DNA from: an uncultured Bacteroidia bacterium | GTDB lineage: Bacteria; Bacteroidota; Bacteroidia; Bacteroidales; UBA932 | DNA length: 59,454 bases | Assembly: GCA_902785825.1 (NCBI GenBank) | Contig: CACZZZ010000015.1 | Coordinates: forward strand, 1 to 59,454 | Reading direction: 5' to 3' | In this document: in pieces, positions 35,773 to 43,942 of the stretch | Numbering within the stretch: position 1 is the first letter of the stretch | Layout: each line of letters starts with the position of its first letter | Position numbers and translations under genes: made by a program | The notes under the pieces: generated by a model | Database searches by the model: none | Told to the model about the DNA's origin: nothing | What the model saw: the letters and a program-made list of their open reading frames with translations, nothing else

Positions 35773-37806
35773 ATGAAAATAATAAAGGCGTTTTGTCCTA
35801 TAATCATTCTTCTTTGTCTCAATTCCGCCTTCCTCTGTGGAACCAACCCTGTCATCCTTAGCAGGACCGGCCCTGTCATCCTGAGCGAAGCGAAGGATCT
35901 CTACCACTTCACCATTGACCTCTCCAAGCCCGGAGCGCCCATCAGCCCCACCCAATACGGTATATTCTTCGAGGACATCAATTTCGCCGCTGACGGTGGC
36001 CTTTATGCGGAGCTCGTGAAGAACCGTTCTTTTGAATTCCCATCCAACTATCTTCAAGGATGGAAAGTGTTTGGTAAGCTGGAAGTTCTTGATAATGGGC
36101 CTTTTGACCGTAATCCGCATTATGTGAGGCTCTTGGATCCCGGCCATCCTCATCGTTGGACAGGTATTGAGAATGAGGGTTTCTTCGGGATAGGTGTCAA
36201 AGGAGGTGAGGAGTATAGATTCAGCGTCTGGGCCAGGGTTCCGGAAGGAGGGGAGTCCAAATTGAATGTGGAGATTTCTGACCCCGCATCCATGGAAGAG
36301 GATCATGCCCTATGCGACGGGGAGTTGGTCGTATCAGGAGCTGACTGGAGGCAATATGAGCTGATCCTCAAGCCTTCCAGGACTTTGGACAAGGCTGTGT
36401 TGAGGGTATTCCTTGACGGCGACAGGCTGGTGACTGATATCGAACATGTCTCCCTTTTCCCGGTTGACACCTGGAAAGGTCACCGTAACGGACTCAGGAA
36501 GGATCTGGCCCAGGCCTTGGCCGATCTCCAACCAGGGATATTCCGTTTCCCGGGAGGTTGTATCGTGGAAGGCACGGAGGTGGAATCCCGCTATAATTGG
36601 AAGAACTCGGTGGGTCCTGTTGAGAACCGTCCCTTGAATTCCAATCGTTGGCAGTATTGCTTCCCGTACCGCCTTTATCCGGACTATTACCAAAGTTACG
36701 GACTCGGCTATTATGAGTTCTTCCAGCTTTCTGAAGAGATTGGCGCTGAGCCGCTTCCGATTTTGAGCTGCGGCCTGGCATGCCAGTTCCAGAACGGGGA
36801 TGATGCCCATGTCCCGGTGGATGAGCTCGGACCTTATATTCAGGACGCCCTTGACCTCATCGAGTTCGCCAACGGGCCGGAAACTTCCACATGGGGAAAG
36901 GTTCGGTCGGAAATGGGACACCCTGAACCGTTCAATCTCAAATACATAGGCATCGGAAACGAACAGTGGGGGACTCTCTATACCGAGAGGCTTGAGCCCT
37001 TTGTCAAGGCAATCCGGAAAGCATATCCCGACATCAAGATAGTCGGTTCGAGCGGCCCCGGTTCGGAAGGGGAGCAGTTTGACTTTCTTTGGCCGGAGAT
37101 GCGAAGGATCGGGGTGGATCTCGTGGATGAGCATTTCTACCGTCCGTATGAGTGGTTCCTTTCCCAAGGGGCGCGGTATGACAATTACGACCGGAAAGGG
37201 CCGAAGGTGTTTGCCGGGGAATATGCGTGCCATGCCAGGGGAGCGAAATGGAATCACGCCTATGCCGCCCTTCTCGAGGCCGCTTTCATGACTGGGATAG
37301 AGCGCAATGCTGATGTGGTCCAGATGGCGACGTATGCCCCGCTTTTCGCCCATGTCGAGGGATGGCAGTGGAGGCCGGACTTGATCTGGTTCGACAATTT
37401 GCGCTCATTCCGCACCGCGAGCTGGCAAGTGCAGAGTCTGTATGGCCGGTTCAAGGGCAGGAACACATTGAGCCTCAAAATGTCGGGAGCGAATGTGACA
37501 GGTGCGGAAGGGCAGGACGGCTTGTTCGCGAGCGCTGTTTCTGATGGTTCCAGAATATACATTAAGGTGGCCAACACTTCTGAAGAGGAGCGGAATCTGG
37601 ACTTCAGTTTCGCCGGTTTGAAAAAGAAAGATGTCGTGCGGGCTGTCGAAGGCATTCGGCTGGACTGCTCTGACCGGATGGCTGAGAACTGCCTCGATGA
37701 GCCGGATAAGATAGTTCCTGTCTCTTTCGCTTTCTCCGGTGAGGGCAAGACTATCTCCGCCTCCGTACCGCCCCTCTCCTTCTCCGTGTTCGTTCTGGAA
37801 AGGTAA
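35773..37806 (+). CDS. Alpha-L-arabinofuranosidase, GH51, secreted
   Basis: A 677-residue retaining arabinofuranosidase for arabinan and arabinoxylan side chains. The acid/base glutamate is E397 in GIGNEQWG and the nucleophile E483 in FAGEYACH; VDEHFYRP is also conserved. The C-terminal beta-domain (YIKVANTSEEERNLDFSF) is present. A signal peptide covers about 1-22. Right after it come one and a half copies of a dispersed repeat, encoding PVILSRTGPVILSEAKDL between the signal peptide and the mature enzyme (ISPTQYGIFFEDINFAADGG). The frame is intact, so the insertion seems tolerated. Confidence 0.93.
   Translation: MKIIKAFCPIIILLCLNSAFLCGTNPVILSRTGPVILSEAKDLYHFTIDLSKPGAPISPTQYGIFFEDINFAADGGLYAELVKNRSFEFPSNYLQGWKVFGKLEVLDNGPFDRNPHYVRLLDPGHPHRWTGIENEGFFGIGVKGGEEYRFSVWARVPEGGESKLNVEISDPASMEEDHALCDGELVVSGADWRQYELILKPSRTLDKAVLRVFLDGDRLVTDIEHVSLFPVDTWKGHRNGLRKDLAQALADLQPGIFRFPGGCIVEGTEVESRYNWKNSVGPVENRPLNSNRWQYCFPYRLYPDYYQSYGLGYYEFFQLSEEIGAEPLPILSCGLACQFQNGDDAHVPVDELGPYIQDALDLIEFANGPETSTWGKVRSEMGHPEPFNLKYIGIGNEQWGTLYTERLEPFVKAIRKAYPDIKIVGSSGPGSEGEQFDFLWPEMRRIGVDLVDEHFYRPYEWFLSQGARYDNYDRKGPKVFAGEYACHARGAKWNHAYAALLEAAFMTGIERNADVVQMATYAPLFAHVEGWQWRPDLIWFDNLRSFRTASWQVQSLYGRFKGRNTLSLKMSGANVTGAEGQDGLFASAVSDGSRIYIKVANTSEEERNLDFSFAGLKKKDVVRAVEGIRLDCSDRMAENCLDEPDKIVPVSFAFSGEGKTISASVPPLSFSVFVLER
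35849..35900 (+). repeat. REP-like dispersed repeats in the GH51 signal-peptide region
   Basis: A half copy (CTGTCATCCTTAGC, 35849-35862) and a complete copy of the 28-bp element (35873-35900) lie in tandem. Both are translated in frame, the complete one as PVILSEAKDL, immediately after the predicted signal-peptidase site. Confidence 0.85.
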
Positions 37807-37862
37807 AGGAAGCCTCGTTTATGGCATTTTGTCAGGTTTAAGTGTCAAATAGTCAGCAAGTT

Positions 37863-37899
37863 ATGCCAAAATGTCCACTTTTAATGGACTTTTTGGCAT
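37863..37899. promoter_or_regulatory. 15-bp inverted repeat upstream of hsp20
   Basis: ATGCCAAAATGTCCA (37863-37877) and TGGACTTTTTGGCAT (37885-37899) are inverted copies with one mismatch and a 7-base spacer. A related TGGCATTTTGTCA lies at about 37822-37834. It could terminate the GH51 transcript or act as a heat-shock operator (compare CIRCE or HrcA-type sites, though the sequence differs). Confidence 0.5.
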
Positions 37900-37914
37900 T
37901 GGCGCGGGAATTGA
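37900..37914 (+). promoter_or_regulatory. Possible sigma-54-like -24/-12 element before hsp20
   Basis: TGGCGC-N5-TTGA has the GG-N10-G spacing of sigma-54 promoters (consensus TGGCAC-N5-TTGC), with two deviations. No TAnnTTTG element was found nearby. This is a weak, single-sequence match. Confidence 0.3.
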
Positions 37915-37991
37915 CTGTTCTGGAGATGTCCGCCCGAAAGGACGGGGTTGAAAACAAAAAAGAAATTTAAAAATTATAGGAGGTTTTAATC

Positions 37992-38435
37992 ATGTTACCT
38001 GTTTCAAGAAGATACAACCAGAACTGGTTGCCCAGCATTTTCAATGATTTCTTTGACAACAACTGGATCGAGAGGACAAGCGCGACCGCTCCGGCGATCA
38101 ATGTCTTAGAAAACGAGCACAGCTACGAGCTTGAGCTCGCCGCTCCTGGAATGACCAAGAACGATTTCAAGGTCAGCCTTGATGACGAGGGCGATCTCGT
38201 GATCAACATGGAGAAGAAAGAGGAAAACAAGGACGAGAAGAACGAGAAGAAGAAGGGCCGTTACCTCCGCAGGGAGTTCTCCTACGCCAAGTTCCAGCAG
38301 ACAATGCTTCTGCCTGACGACGCCGACAAGGAGAAGATCAGCGCCACTGTAGAGAACGGCGTCCTGCTTGTCACTATCCCGAAACTTGAGCCGAAAGTCG
38401 TACCTCAGGCCAATAAAGTCATCGAGATTAAATAA
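37992..38435 (+). CDS. Hsp20/alpha-crystallin family small heat-shock protein
   Basis: A 147-residue chaperone that holds unfolding proteins. The alpha-crystallin domain spans about 35-135 (NVLENEHSYELELAAPGMTKNDFKV to NGVLLVTIPK), with a charged lysine/glutamate linker (KKEENKDEKNEKKK). It is preceded by ATAGGAGG six to thirteen bases before the ATG, a strong Shine-Dalgarno site, which is rare in this window and suggests high translation. The promoter region carries an inverted repeat and a sigma-54-like element rather than the usual -7 box. Confidence 0.95.
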   Translation: MLPVSRRYNQNWLPSIFNDFFDNNWIERTSATAPAINVLENEHSYELELAAPGMTKNDFKVSLDDEGDLVINMEKKEENKDEKNEKKKGRYLRREFSYAKFQQTMLLPDDADKEKISATVENGVLLVTIPKLEPKVVPQANKVIEIK

Positions 38436-38448
38436 AATTGAAAAAAAA

Positions 38449-38480
38449 TTTGCGTACCCAGCATTTTTGACTATCTTTGC
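38449..38480 (+). promoter_or_regulatory. Promoter of tRNA-Asp (-33 TTTG, -7 TATCTTTGC)
   Basis: TTTG at 38449-38452 and TATCTTTGC at 38472-38480 are separated by 19 bases, a textbook Bacteroidota sigma-ABfr promoter. Confidence 0.85.
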
Positions 38481-38506
38481 ATCCGCGTTTGACACCAAGC
38501 GCGGAT
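38481..38506 (+). other. Hairpin in the tRNA-Asp leader
   Basis: ATCCGCGTTTG pairs with CAAGCGCGGAT (one G-T pair) around a four-base loop, followed by CTTTT. It lies between promoter and tRNA, so it is in the 5' leader removed by RNase P, and could act as a weak attenuator. Confidence 0.5.
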
Positions 38507-38518
38507 CTTTTAAATCCT

Positions 38519-38596
38519 GGTGCGGTAGTTCAGCTTGGTTAGAATGCCGGCCTGTCACGCCGGAGGTCGAGGGTTCGAGCCCCTTCCGCACCGCCA
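38519..38596 (+). tRNA. tRNA-Asp (anticodon GTC)
   Basis: The acceptor stem GGTGCGG pairs with CCGCACC; the D-arm and the T-arm GGGTTCGAGCCCC are intact. The anticodon GTC is at 38554-38556 in a CT-GTC-AC loop closed by GCCGG/CCGG. Discriminator G at 38593 and an encoded CCA at 38594-38596. Confidence 0.97.
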
Positions 38597-38638
38597 AAAA
38601 CAAGGTTCAGTCTTTTGGCTGGGCCTTGTTTTGTTTTT
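38597..38638 (+). terminator. Terminator of tRNA-Asp
   Basis: AAAACAAGG pairs with CCTTGTTTT across an 18-base loop, followed by GTTTTTT, directly after the tRNA CCA end. Confidence 0.75.
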
Positions 38639-38977
38639 TCTTTATAATCGCCAATTAGGGGATCAAAACCCGTCCAGTGACGCGCAAGTCACTCGACCAT
38701 GGCTTGTTTCGTTGACGATGGGACATTGTCGCTCGCGAAAAACGCAGCTGTCATCAAACCGATTGGATAGAAGTAGTGTGCCTCACGGGAGGAGTGACTT
38801 CGAACTCTCTCGATCTTGTGGATTCCTTGTGGCCTGTTCGGCTATGCGTTTTACGTGACTGCTTAATTATCGCTCATTTCCGAATAGCGTTCCAAGCGCG
38901 GTGACAGGCGGGGGAGATACCCGGCCGGAGTCCGGGACGACAGTAACACCACTGCCGGGGATGACAGTCATGGCATT

Positions 38978-39017
38978 TCCGGCATCCTGAGCGGATCCTG
39001 TCATCTTGAGCGAAGCG
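38978..39017 (+). repeat. REP-like dispersed repeat fragments
   Basis: GGCATCCTGAGCGGATC is followed by TGTCATCTTGAGCGAAGCG, two partial copies of the element found in coding regions at 9542, 17341 and 35873. Confidence 0.7.
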
Positions 39018-39420
39018 CACATAGCGTGGCGCTGGCAGGTAAAGGGCTGAAACCCATTATAATAAAGCATTTTTAAGTACTGTTATACGGAACTTAAAAA
39101 CACACTAAAGTGTTAAAATACAGGTAATTAAATGCCAGCCCCCCCCCCTTGGAGGATGATGGATCGAAGCGAGCAGGGACGGGCATTATCAGCGCTTTAT
39201 AAATCATCATAATCAATACCCCCAGAAAATCATGGGTCCGGATTTGGCATCCAGTAACAGACTAACTGTTAATTACTTCTCGGCGAGCATATTCCAAACC
39301 CAACGGGCTGCCTGTCGTGTTATTTTTTGTGTTCCTCTCGTCCTATCCGTATGGACGTGGGGAACAATATCGGCTGTTTCTGTTCTTTGCGTCCGCAGTT
39401 TAGGGACGATAGTGACAATA

Positions 39421-39448
39421 GATTCTTCGCTGGCACTCAGAATGACAG
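39421..39448 (-). repeat. REP-like dispersed repeat, reverse orientation
   Basis: The minus strand reads CTGTCATTCTGAGTGCCAGC then GAAGAATC, a variant of the same element in opposite orientation. Confidence 0.75.
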
Positions 39449-39561
39449 AACTGGGCTAATGACAGGCAAGACTACAGAATCGTCTCATTCGAAACACAGG
39501 GTTTTGGACTTGGTCCAGAAAAAGGGATTATTAAAAAATTAACGAAAAACATTAAATAATA

Positions 39562-39594
39562 TTTGGAAATTAGAAAATTATTAAATTATATTTG
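39562..39594 (+). promoter_or_regulatory. Promoter of the TonB-dependent-type beta-barrel gene
   Basis: -33 TTTG at 39562-39565 and -7 TATATTTG at 39587-39594 with a spacer of 21 bases, 23 bases before the ATG at 39617. Confidence 0.7.
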
Positions 39595-39616
39595 CAAAAG
39601 AATAATGTGAAAAGAT

Positions 39617-42106
39617 ATGAGACCCTTTAGATTTGTATCATCTATTATATTAGCGCTTGCTATGTCGGCGAGCCTGTATGCCCAGACCAATGTGAAAGGA
39701 ACTGTGTTGGACTCCTTGTCCCGCCAGCCTGAGGTGGGTGCGGTCGTGCAGTTCATAAAGAATGGCCAGGATAGGCCTTCGGCATATTCTGTGACCGACT
39801 CTCTCGGCAAGTTCGAGAGGACAGTCGCCGGAAATGGTGAGTATGTGCTGTTGCTTCAGAATATGGGCAGGAAATCTGTAAGCAAGGGATTCAAGGTCGA
39901 TGGCCATGGTGAGCTTGATTTGGGAGAAATACTTCTGCAAGATGATGCCCAGGCGATAAATAGCGCCTCGGTTCAGGCAATGAAAACCTTGGTTAAACTT
40001 GATGTCAACAAGCTGACTTACAAGGTTGAGGCTGATCCGGACTCAAAGACCGGATCTCTTTTGGACATGCTCCGCAAGGTTCCGATGGTAACGGTTGACG
40101 GTCAGGATAATATCACAGTGAACGGAAGTTCGAGTTTCAAAGTCTATGTGGATGGTAAACCCAACCAGATGCTTAGCTCCAATCCGTCTCAAATCCTGAA
40201 GGTAATGCCTGCCAGTGCGGTCAAAGACATCGAGGTTATCACTAACCCTGGCGCGAAATATGACGCTGAGGGTGCGGGTGGAATCCTGAATCTCATCACC
40301 GGGACCACCACAGGAGCTTCCTCCGCTGTAGCTGATGGGGCTTATGGCTCGGTCAATGTCGGGGTGACGACAAAAGGTGAGAACGGCGGGGTTTATCTTA
40401 CCGCTAAAAAAGGTAAGCTGACAGTTGGGGTCAACGCTGCCGGAGGATACCAGAAATTAAACGGAATAACCTATGACTCTGCTCAGAAGAATCTTGGGAA
40501 TGGAGATTTTCAGAACACGGAAATGGTTCAGAACCAGAAGTCTCCGTTCGTGTTTGCGGACTTGAATGCCAGTTATGAGTTATCTCCGAGGGATCTGTTG
40601 ACAGGGTCTTTCGGGATGACAGGTTTCTATCAGAGTGCGGTAGGGAACTCTACAATCACGATGGGCGGTGTGGCTCCATATTCCTATATCAACGATCAGG
40701 AGATGAAGTACCGGACCAGCGGAATAAATGGAAGCCTTGATTATCAGCACACCAGTGCCGAAGTCGCCGGTAGGGCTTTGACCTTGTCGTACAGATATTC
40801 CGGCTCACCTTTAAGGACGGAGTTCACAAGTCGTTTCTCCGACATGCCGTTCCCGCTACCTGATCGTATGAGCGAAGGCGACGACAACTCCCAGGAGAAC
40901 ACTTTCCAGCTTGATTACACGACTCCGGTAGGGGCGGGGCAGTCTCTAAGCTCGGGGCTGAAGTATATCGCTCGCCACAACTCGGCGGATGACAAGCTCT
41001 ATTTCGTCGAAGGGAATAGTTGGATTCACAATGCGGAGGGCAGCATGCTCTACGACCATTTCAACGACATAGGAGCATTATATTCCGAATATACAGGGAC
41101 TTTCGGGAAATTCTCCCTCATCGCGGGATTGAGGTACGAATACACCTGGCAGAAAGTCCGTTACGGAAAAGGGTTTGGCCAAGACTTCAAGACCGGATTC
41201 GGGGATATTGTTCCGAGCGCGAGTCTCCAGTACAATATCGCCGCGACCCGAAACATCGGCCTGACCTACAACAGAAGGATCCAAAGGCCTGGTATCACTT
41301 ACCTGAATCCCTATGTCAACAGGTCATCTCCGACGGTGGTCTCATACGGAAACAGCGACCTTACCAGTGCGAGATCCGACATCATAAGCTTTGTGTTTAA
41401 TTCATTCAATCCCAAATGGATAGTCAGCCTCACCGGCCGTTATAGCCACACCGGGAGCGGAATATCTGACTATAGTTTCTATGACGATGAAGGGATTATG
41501 AACACGACTTACGGGAATATAGTCGTGGAGGACAATACTGGCATCACCGCATTCGTCAACTGGACCGCGGGCCCTAAGACGAGGATATACACGAACAGTT
41601 CTGTCGGGTATAGCATGTTCTCAAGCGACGAGCTTGGACAGAAGAACCACGGATGGAACTGGAACGTGATGGCGGGGCTCCAGCAAACCCTTCCCGCTGA
41701 CATGCTCCTCAGCGCCAATCTCATGGCTGGAGGAAAAACCTGGACTCTGCAGGGCTGGAACAAGGGATTCACGATGGGGGTCATTGGTTTGTCAAAGGGC
41801 TTTCTCGCTAATAAACTGCGGGTTACCGGGCAGTTCATCTCTAACTTCGAGAAAGGTGGAATGTCTATTGAATCCTTTGCACGGGGCGGTAATTTCGAGA
41901 CGAGGTCCAAAGTGACAGTTCCTATCAGGCAAGTCGGTTTGAATCTGACTTACACATTTGGAAAGCAGGGCTTCCAGGTCAAGAAGACAAGAAAGTCCAT
42001 CACCAACGATGATGTGATAAACAACACCAACGGACAGGCGCCTGGAACAGGGGCCGCGGGATCTTCGGCGACAGGTGTCGCTGGAGCTGGACAGGGCGGA
42101 ATGTAG
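39617..42106 (+). CDS. TonB-dependent receptor-like outer-membrane beta-barrel protein
   Basis: An 829-residue outer-membrane protein. It has a signal peptide (about 1-22), then a carboxypeptidase-regulatory-like beta-sandwich (NVKGTVLDSLSRQPEVGAVVQ), a plug-like domain (GSLLDMLRKVPMVTVDGQDNITVNGSSSFKVYVDGKPN ... IEVITNPGAKYDAEGAGGILNLIT) and a C-terminal barrel of the OMP_b-brl_3 type. The C-terminus is an Ala/Gly-rich tail. It has no SusD partner next to it, so it is not a classic glycan-uptake pair; a role in metal, peptide or small-molecule uptake or in signalling is open. Confidence 0.88.
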   Translation: MRPFRFVSSIILALAMSASLYAQTNVKGTVLDSLSRQPEVGAVVQFIKNGQDRPSAYSVTDSLGKFERTVAGNGEYVLLLQNMGRKSVSKGFKVDGHGELDLGEILLQDDAQAINSASVQAMKTLVKLDVNKLTYKVEADPDSKTGSLLDMLRKVPMVTVDGQDNITVNGSSSFKVYVDGKPNQMLSSNPSQILKVMPASAVKDIEVITNPGAKYDAEGAGGILNLITGTTTGASSAVADGAYGSVNVGVTTKGENGGVYLTAKKGKLTVGVNAAGGYQKLNGITYDSAQKNLGNGDFQNTEMVQNQKSPFVFADLNASYELSPRDLLTGSFGMTGFYQSAVGNSTITMGGVAPYSYINDQEMKYRTSGINGSLDYQHTSAEVAGRALTLSYRYSGSPLRTEFTSRFSDMPFPLPDRMSEGDDNSQENTFQLDYTTPVGAGQSLSSGLKYIARHNSADDKLYFVEGNSWIHNAEGSMLYDHFNDIGALYSEYTGTFGKFSLIAGLRYEYTWQKVRYGKGFGQDFKTGFGDIVPSASLQYNIAATRNIGLTYNRRIQRPGITYLNPYVNRSSPTVVSYGNSDLTSARSDIISFVFNSFNPKWIVSLTGRYSHTGSGISDYSFYDDEGIMNTTYGNIVVEDNTGITAFVNWTAGPKTRIYTNSSVGYSMFSSDELGQKNHGWNWNVMAGLQQTLPADMLLSANLMAGGKTWTLQGWNKGFTMGVIGLSKGFLANKLRVTGQFISNFEKGGMSIESFARGGNFETRSKVTVPIRQVGLNLTYTFGKQGFQVKKTRKSITNDDVINNTNGQAPGTGAAGSSATGVAGAGQGGM

Positions 42107-42129
42107 TCCCATGACACATGTAAAATTAG

Positions 42130-42172
42130 AGAGAACTTTTTCGTATCTTTGCGAAGATGTTCTCTTCTTTTT
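42130..42172 (+). terminator. Inverted repeat overlapping terminator and promoter
   Basis: AGAGAAC (42130-42136) pairs with GTTCTCT (42159-42165), with an inner TTCG/CGAA pair, followed by TCTTTTTT. It looks like the terminator of the upstream barrel gene. Its loop is the -7 element TATCTTTGC (42144-42152) for the SGNH hydrolase gene. Confidence 0.55.
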
Positions 42173-42186
42173 TATTAAAAAGTTTT

Positions 42187-43098
42187 ATGATGAGACGATT
42201 ATGGCTTTTGGTGGTCGCCATGCTGGCGGCTTATGGTTTGATGGCGCAGGGAACGCCCGTTAATTATCCTTTACCTCAGAACCCGGATACCTTGAGGATC
42301 CTGGCGGTCGGGAACAGTTTCTCCGACGACGGGACCGAGTATATTCCCGGACTCCTTGAGGCCGCCGGTATTCATAACGTGATTATCGCCAGGCTTTACA
42401 TCGGAGGTTGCTCGCTTGAGAGGCATTGCCGCGAGTATGAGGAGGGAACTAAGGATTATGTCTATTACAAGTCCACCGATAACAAATGGGTGACCGTGAG
42501 CAAGAACGCCACGATCCTCGACGGTCTCAAGGACGAGCCGTGGGACATCATTACAGTCCAGGAAGTCTCCAATAATTCAGGTACTTACGACACTTACAAG
42601 TTGTGGGCTCCCAAGCTTCTGTCAATCATCCGCAAAGAGGCCACCAATCCCAAGGCATCCATCGTCTGGCACATGACATGGGCATATGCGTCCAACTCTG
42701 ACCATGGCGCGTTCAAGTTCTATAACAAGGACCAGAAGACGATGTACGACGCTATTGTCAGCTGCGTGGACAGGGCGAGGACGGATTTCAATGTCCCTGT
42801 TGTGATACCTTCCGGGATCGCGGTGCAGATGGCTCGGGAAACCAGACTCAATAATGAGAACCGTGTTCCGGCGGATTCCAAAGTGTACCAGCTTACCCGT
42901 GACGGGTTCCACCTAAGCCGCCAGCATGGCCGCTATATAGCCGCCTGCGTTTGGTTCGAGAGCCTTATCAAGCCGACTCTCGGCAAGTCTGTGAAGGGGA
43001 ATCCTTATCTCCTTGAGGATACTGAATATTCAATAACGAAAAAGGACGCCAAGCTTTGCCAGAAGTGCGCTATCAAGGCTGTGGCCTCATATAAATAA
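42187..43098 (+). CDS. SGNH/GDSL hydrolase-like secreted protein (DUF4886 type)
   Basis: A 303-residue secreted protein. After a signal peptide (about 1-21) comes ILAVGNSFSDDGTEYIPG, the block I serine motif of the SGNH fold. GDP-type Asn/Gly blocks follow (IGGCSLERHC, VQEVSNNSG), and a C-terminal DGFHLSRQHGRY carries the Asp/His dyad. It probably removes acyl or acetyl groups from glycans. I chose the ATG at 42187 because the in-frame ATG at 42157 lies only five bases past the -7 element. It overlaps the PNP start by one base (TAATG). Confidence 0.83.
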   Translation: MMRRLWLLVVAMLAAYGLMAQGTPVNYPLPQNPDTLRILAVGNSFSDDGTEYIPGLLEAAGIHNVIIARLYIGGCSLERHCREYEEGTKDYVYYKSTDNKWVTVSKNATILDGLKDEPWDIITVQEVSNNSGTYDTYKLWAPKLLSIIRKEATNPKASIVWHMTWAYASNSDHGAFKFYNKDQKTMYDAIVSCVDRARTDFNVPVVIPSGIAVQMARETRLNNENRVPADSKVYQLTRDGFHLSRQHGRYIAACVWFESLIKPTLGKSVKGNPYLLEDTEYSITKKDAKLCQKCAIKAVASYK

Positions 43099-43940
43099 TG
43101 CAAAACATGGATCCAAGATCAGAAAGAATACATAAAGCCGCCGCATATATTAAAGAAATAATTGACGGACAAGGACTTGCGCCGACTGTCGGCATTGTCC
43201 TCGGCAGCGGACTCGGCAGGCTGGTCGATGACATTGAGAATCCTGTGACTATTCCCTATAAGAATATACCAGGATTCCCGGTCTCCACGGCTATAGGTCA
43301 CAAAGGTAATTTCATAGTCGGTGAATTGGGCGGCAAGACCGTCATCGCCATGCAGGGGCGCCTGCACTATTACGAGGGATATGACATGGACACGGTCACC
43401 CTTCCCATCCGAGTTATGAAACTTGTCGGGATTGAATATCTGTTCGTCTCGAATGCTGCGGGTGGTGTCAACACCTCATTCAAAATCGGGGACTTGATGG
43501 TGATAAAGGATCATATCAACCAGATTCCCAATCCTTTGATCGGTCCCAACCTGGATGAGTTCGGCCCTAGATTTCCCGATATGACAAGACCGTATGACCC
43601 TGCTCTTATCGCGTTGGCCGGAAAGGTTGCCGCGGAGCAAGGGATATCCCTGAGGGAAGGCGTCTATTTCGCTTGCACGGGACCCACATACGAGACCCCT
43701 CACGAGTACAAGTATATGCGTATCGTCGGAGCTGATGCGGTGGGGATGTCCACGACTCCCGAGGTGATCGTGGCCCGACATGCCGGAATACCTGTCTTTG
43801 GCGTATCGGTCATTACGGACGTCGCACATGAGTCTGAGGATTCTGACTATGTCACTGACGGTGAGGAAATTGTCCGCCAGGCAGATGCGGCTGCCACCAA
43901 GATGATCGCCTTGTTCAAAGGTATTATCGCCAGGATTTAA
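43098..43940 (+). CDS. punA: Purine nucleoside phosphorylase
   Basis: A 280-residue trimeric-type PNP (class I), splitting inosine and guanosine into base and ribose-1-phosphate for purine salvage. Key segments are [10 protein letters not shown] (phosphate loop), [26 protein letters not shown] and [14 protein letters not shown]. Cytoplasmic. It is coupled to the SGNH gene by a one-base overlap and followed two bases later by uvrA. The start at 43098 is supported by the TAATG coupling; an ATG four codons later is an alternative. Confidence 0.95.
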   Translation: MQNMDPRSERIHKAAAYIKEIIDGQGLAPTVGIVLGSGLGRLVDDIENPVTIPYKNIPGFPVSTAIGHKGNFIVGELGGKTVIAMQGRLHYYEGYDMDTVTLPIRVMKLVGIEYLFVSNAAGGVNTSFKIGDLMVIKDHINQIPNPLIGPNLDEFGPRFPDMTRPYDPALIALAGKVAAEQGISLREGVYFACTGPTYETPHEYKYMRIVGADAVGMSTTPEVIVARHAGIPVFGVSVITDVAHESEDSDYVTDGEEIVRQADAAATKMIALFKGIIARI

Positions 43941-43942
43941 GT

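Larger units (their letters stand above)
38639..39586. other. Gene-free stretch rich in dispersed repeat fragments
   Basis: About 950 bases between the tRNA-Asp terminator and the promoter of the TonB-dependent-type gene. No open frame here resembles a protein; the best ones are read through repeats. It contains a plus-strand repeat fragment near 38978-39017, a reversed copy at 39421-39448, further GATGACAG fragments (for example 38960-38968), and a run of ten C at 39139-39148. No transposase remnant or tRNA fragment was recognised. Confidence 0.7.

Noticed and set aside
38368..38858. Open frames running through tRNA-Asp
   Set aside because: They translate the tRNA and repeat sequence (HAGGRGFEPLPH is a well-known false translation of a tRNA T-arm).
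38519..39586. tRNA-Asp as an integration site with a mobile element downstream
   Set aside because: No integrase and no duplicate of the tRNA 3' end were found in the gap.
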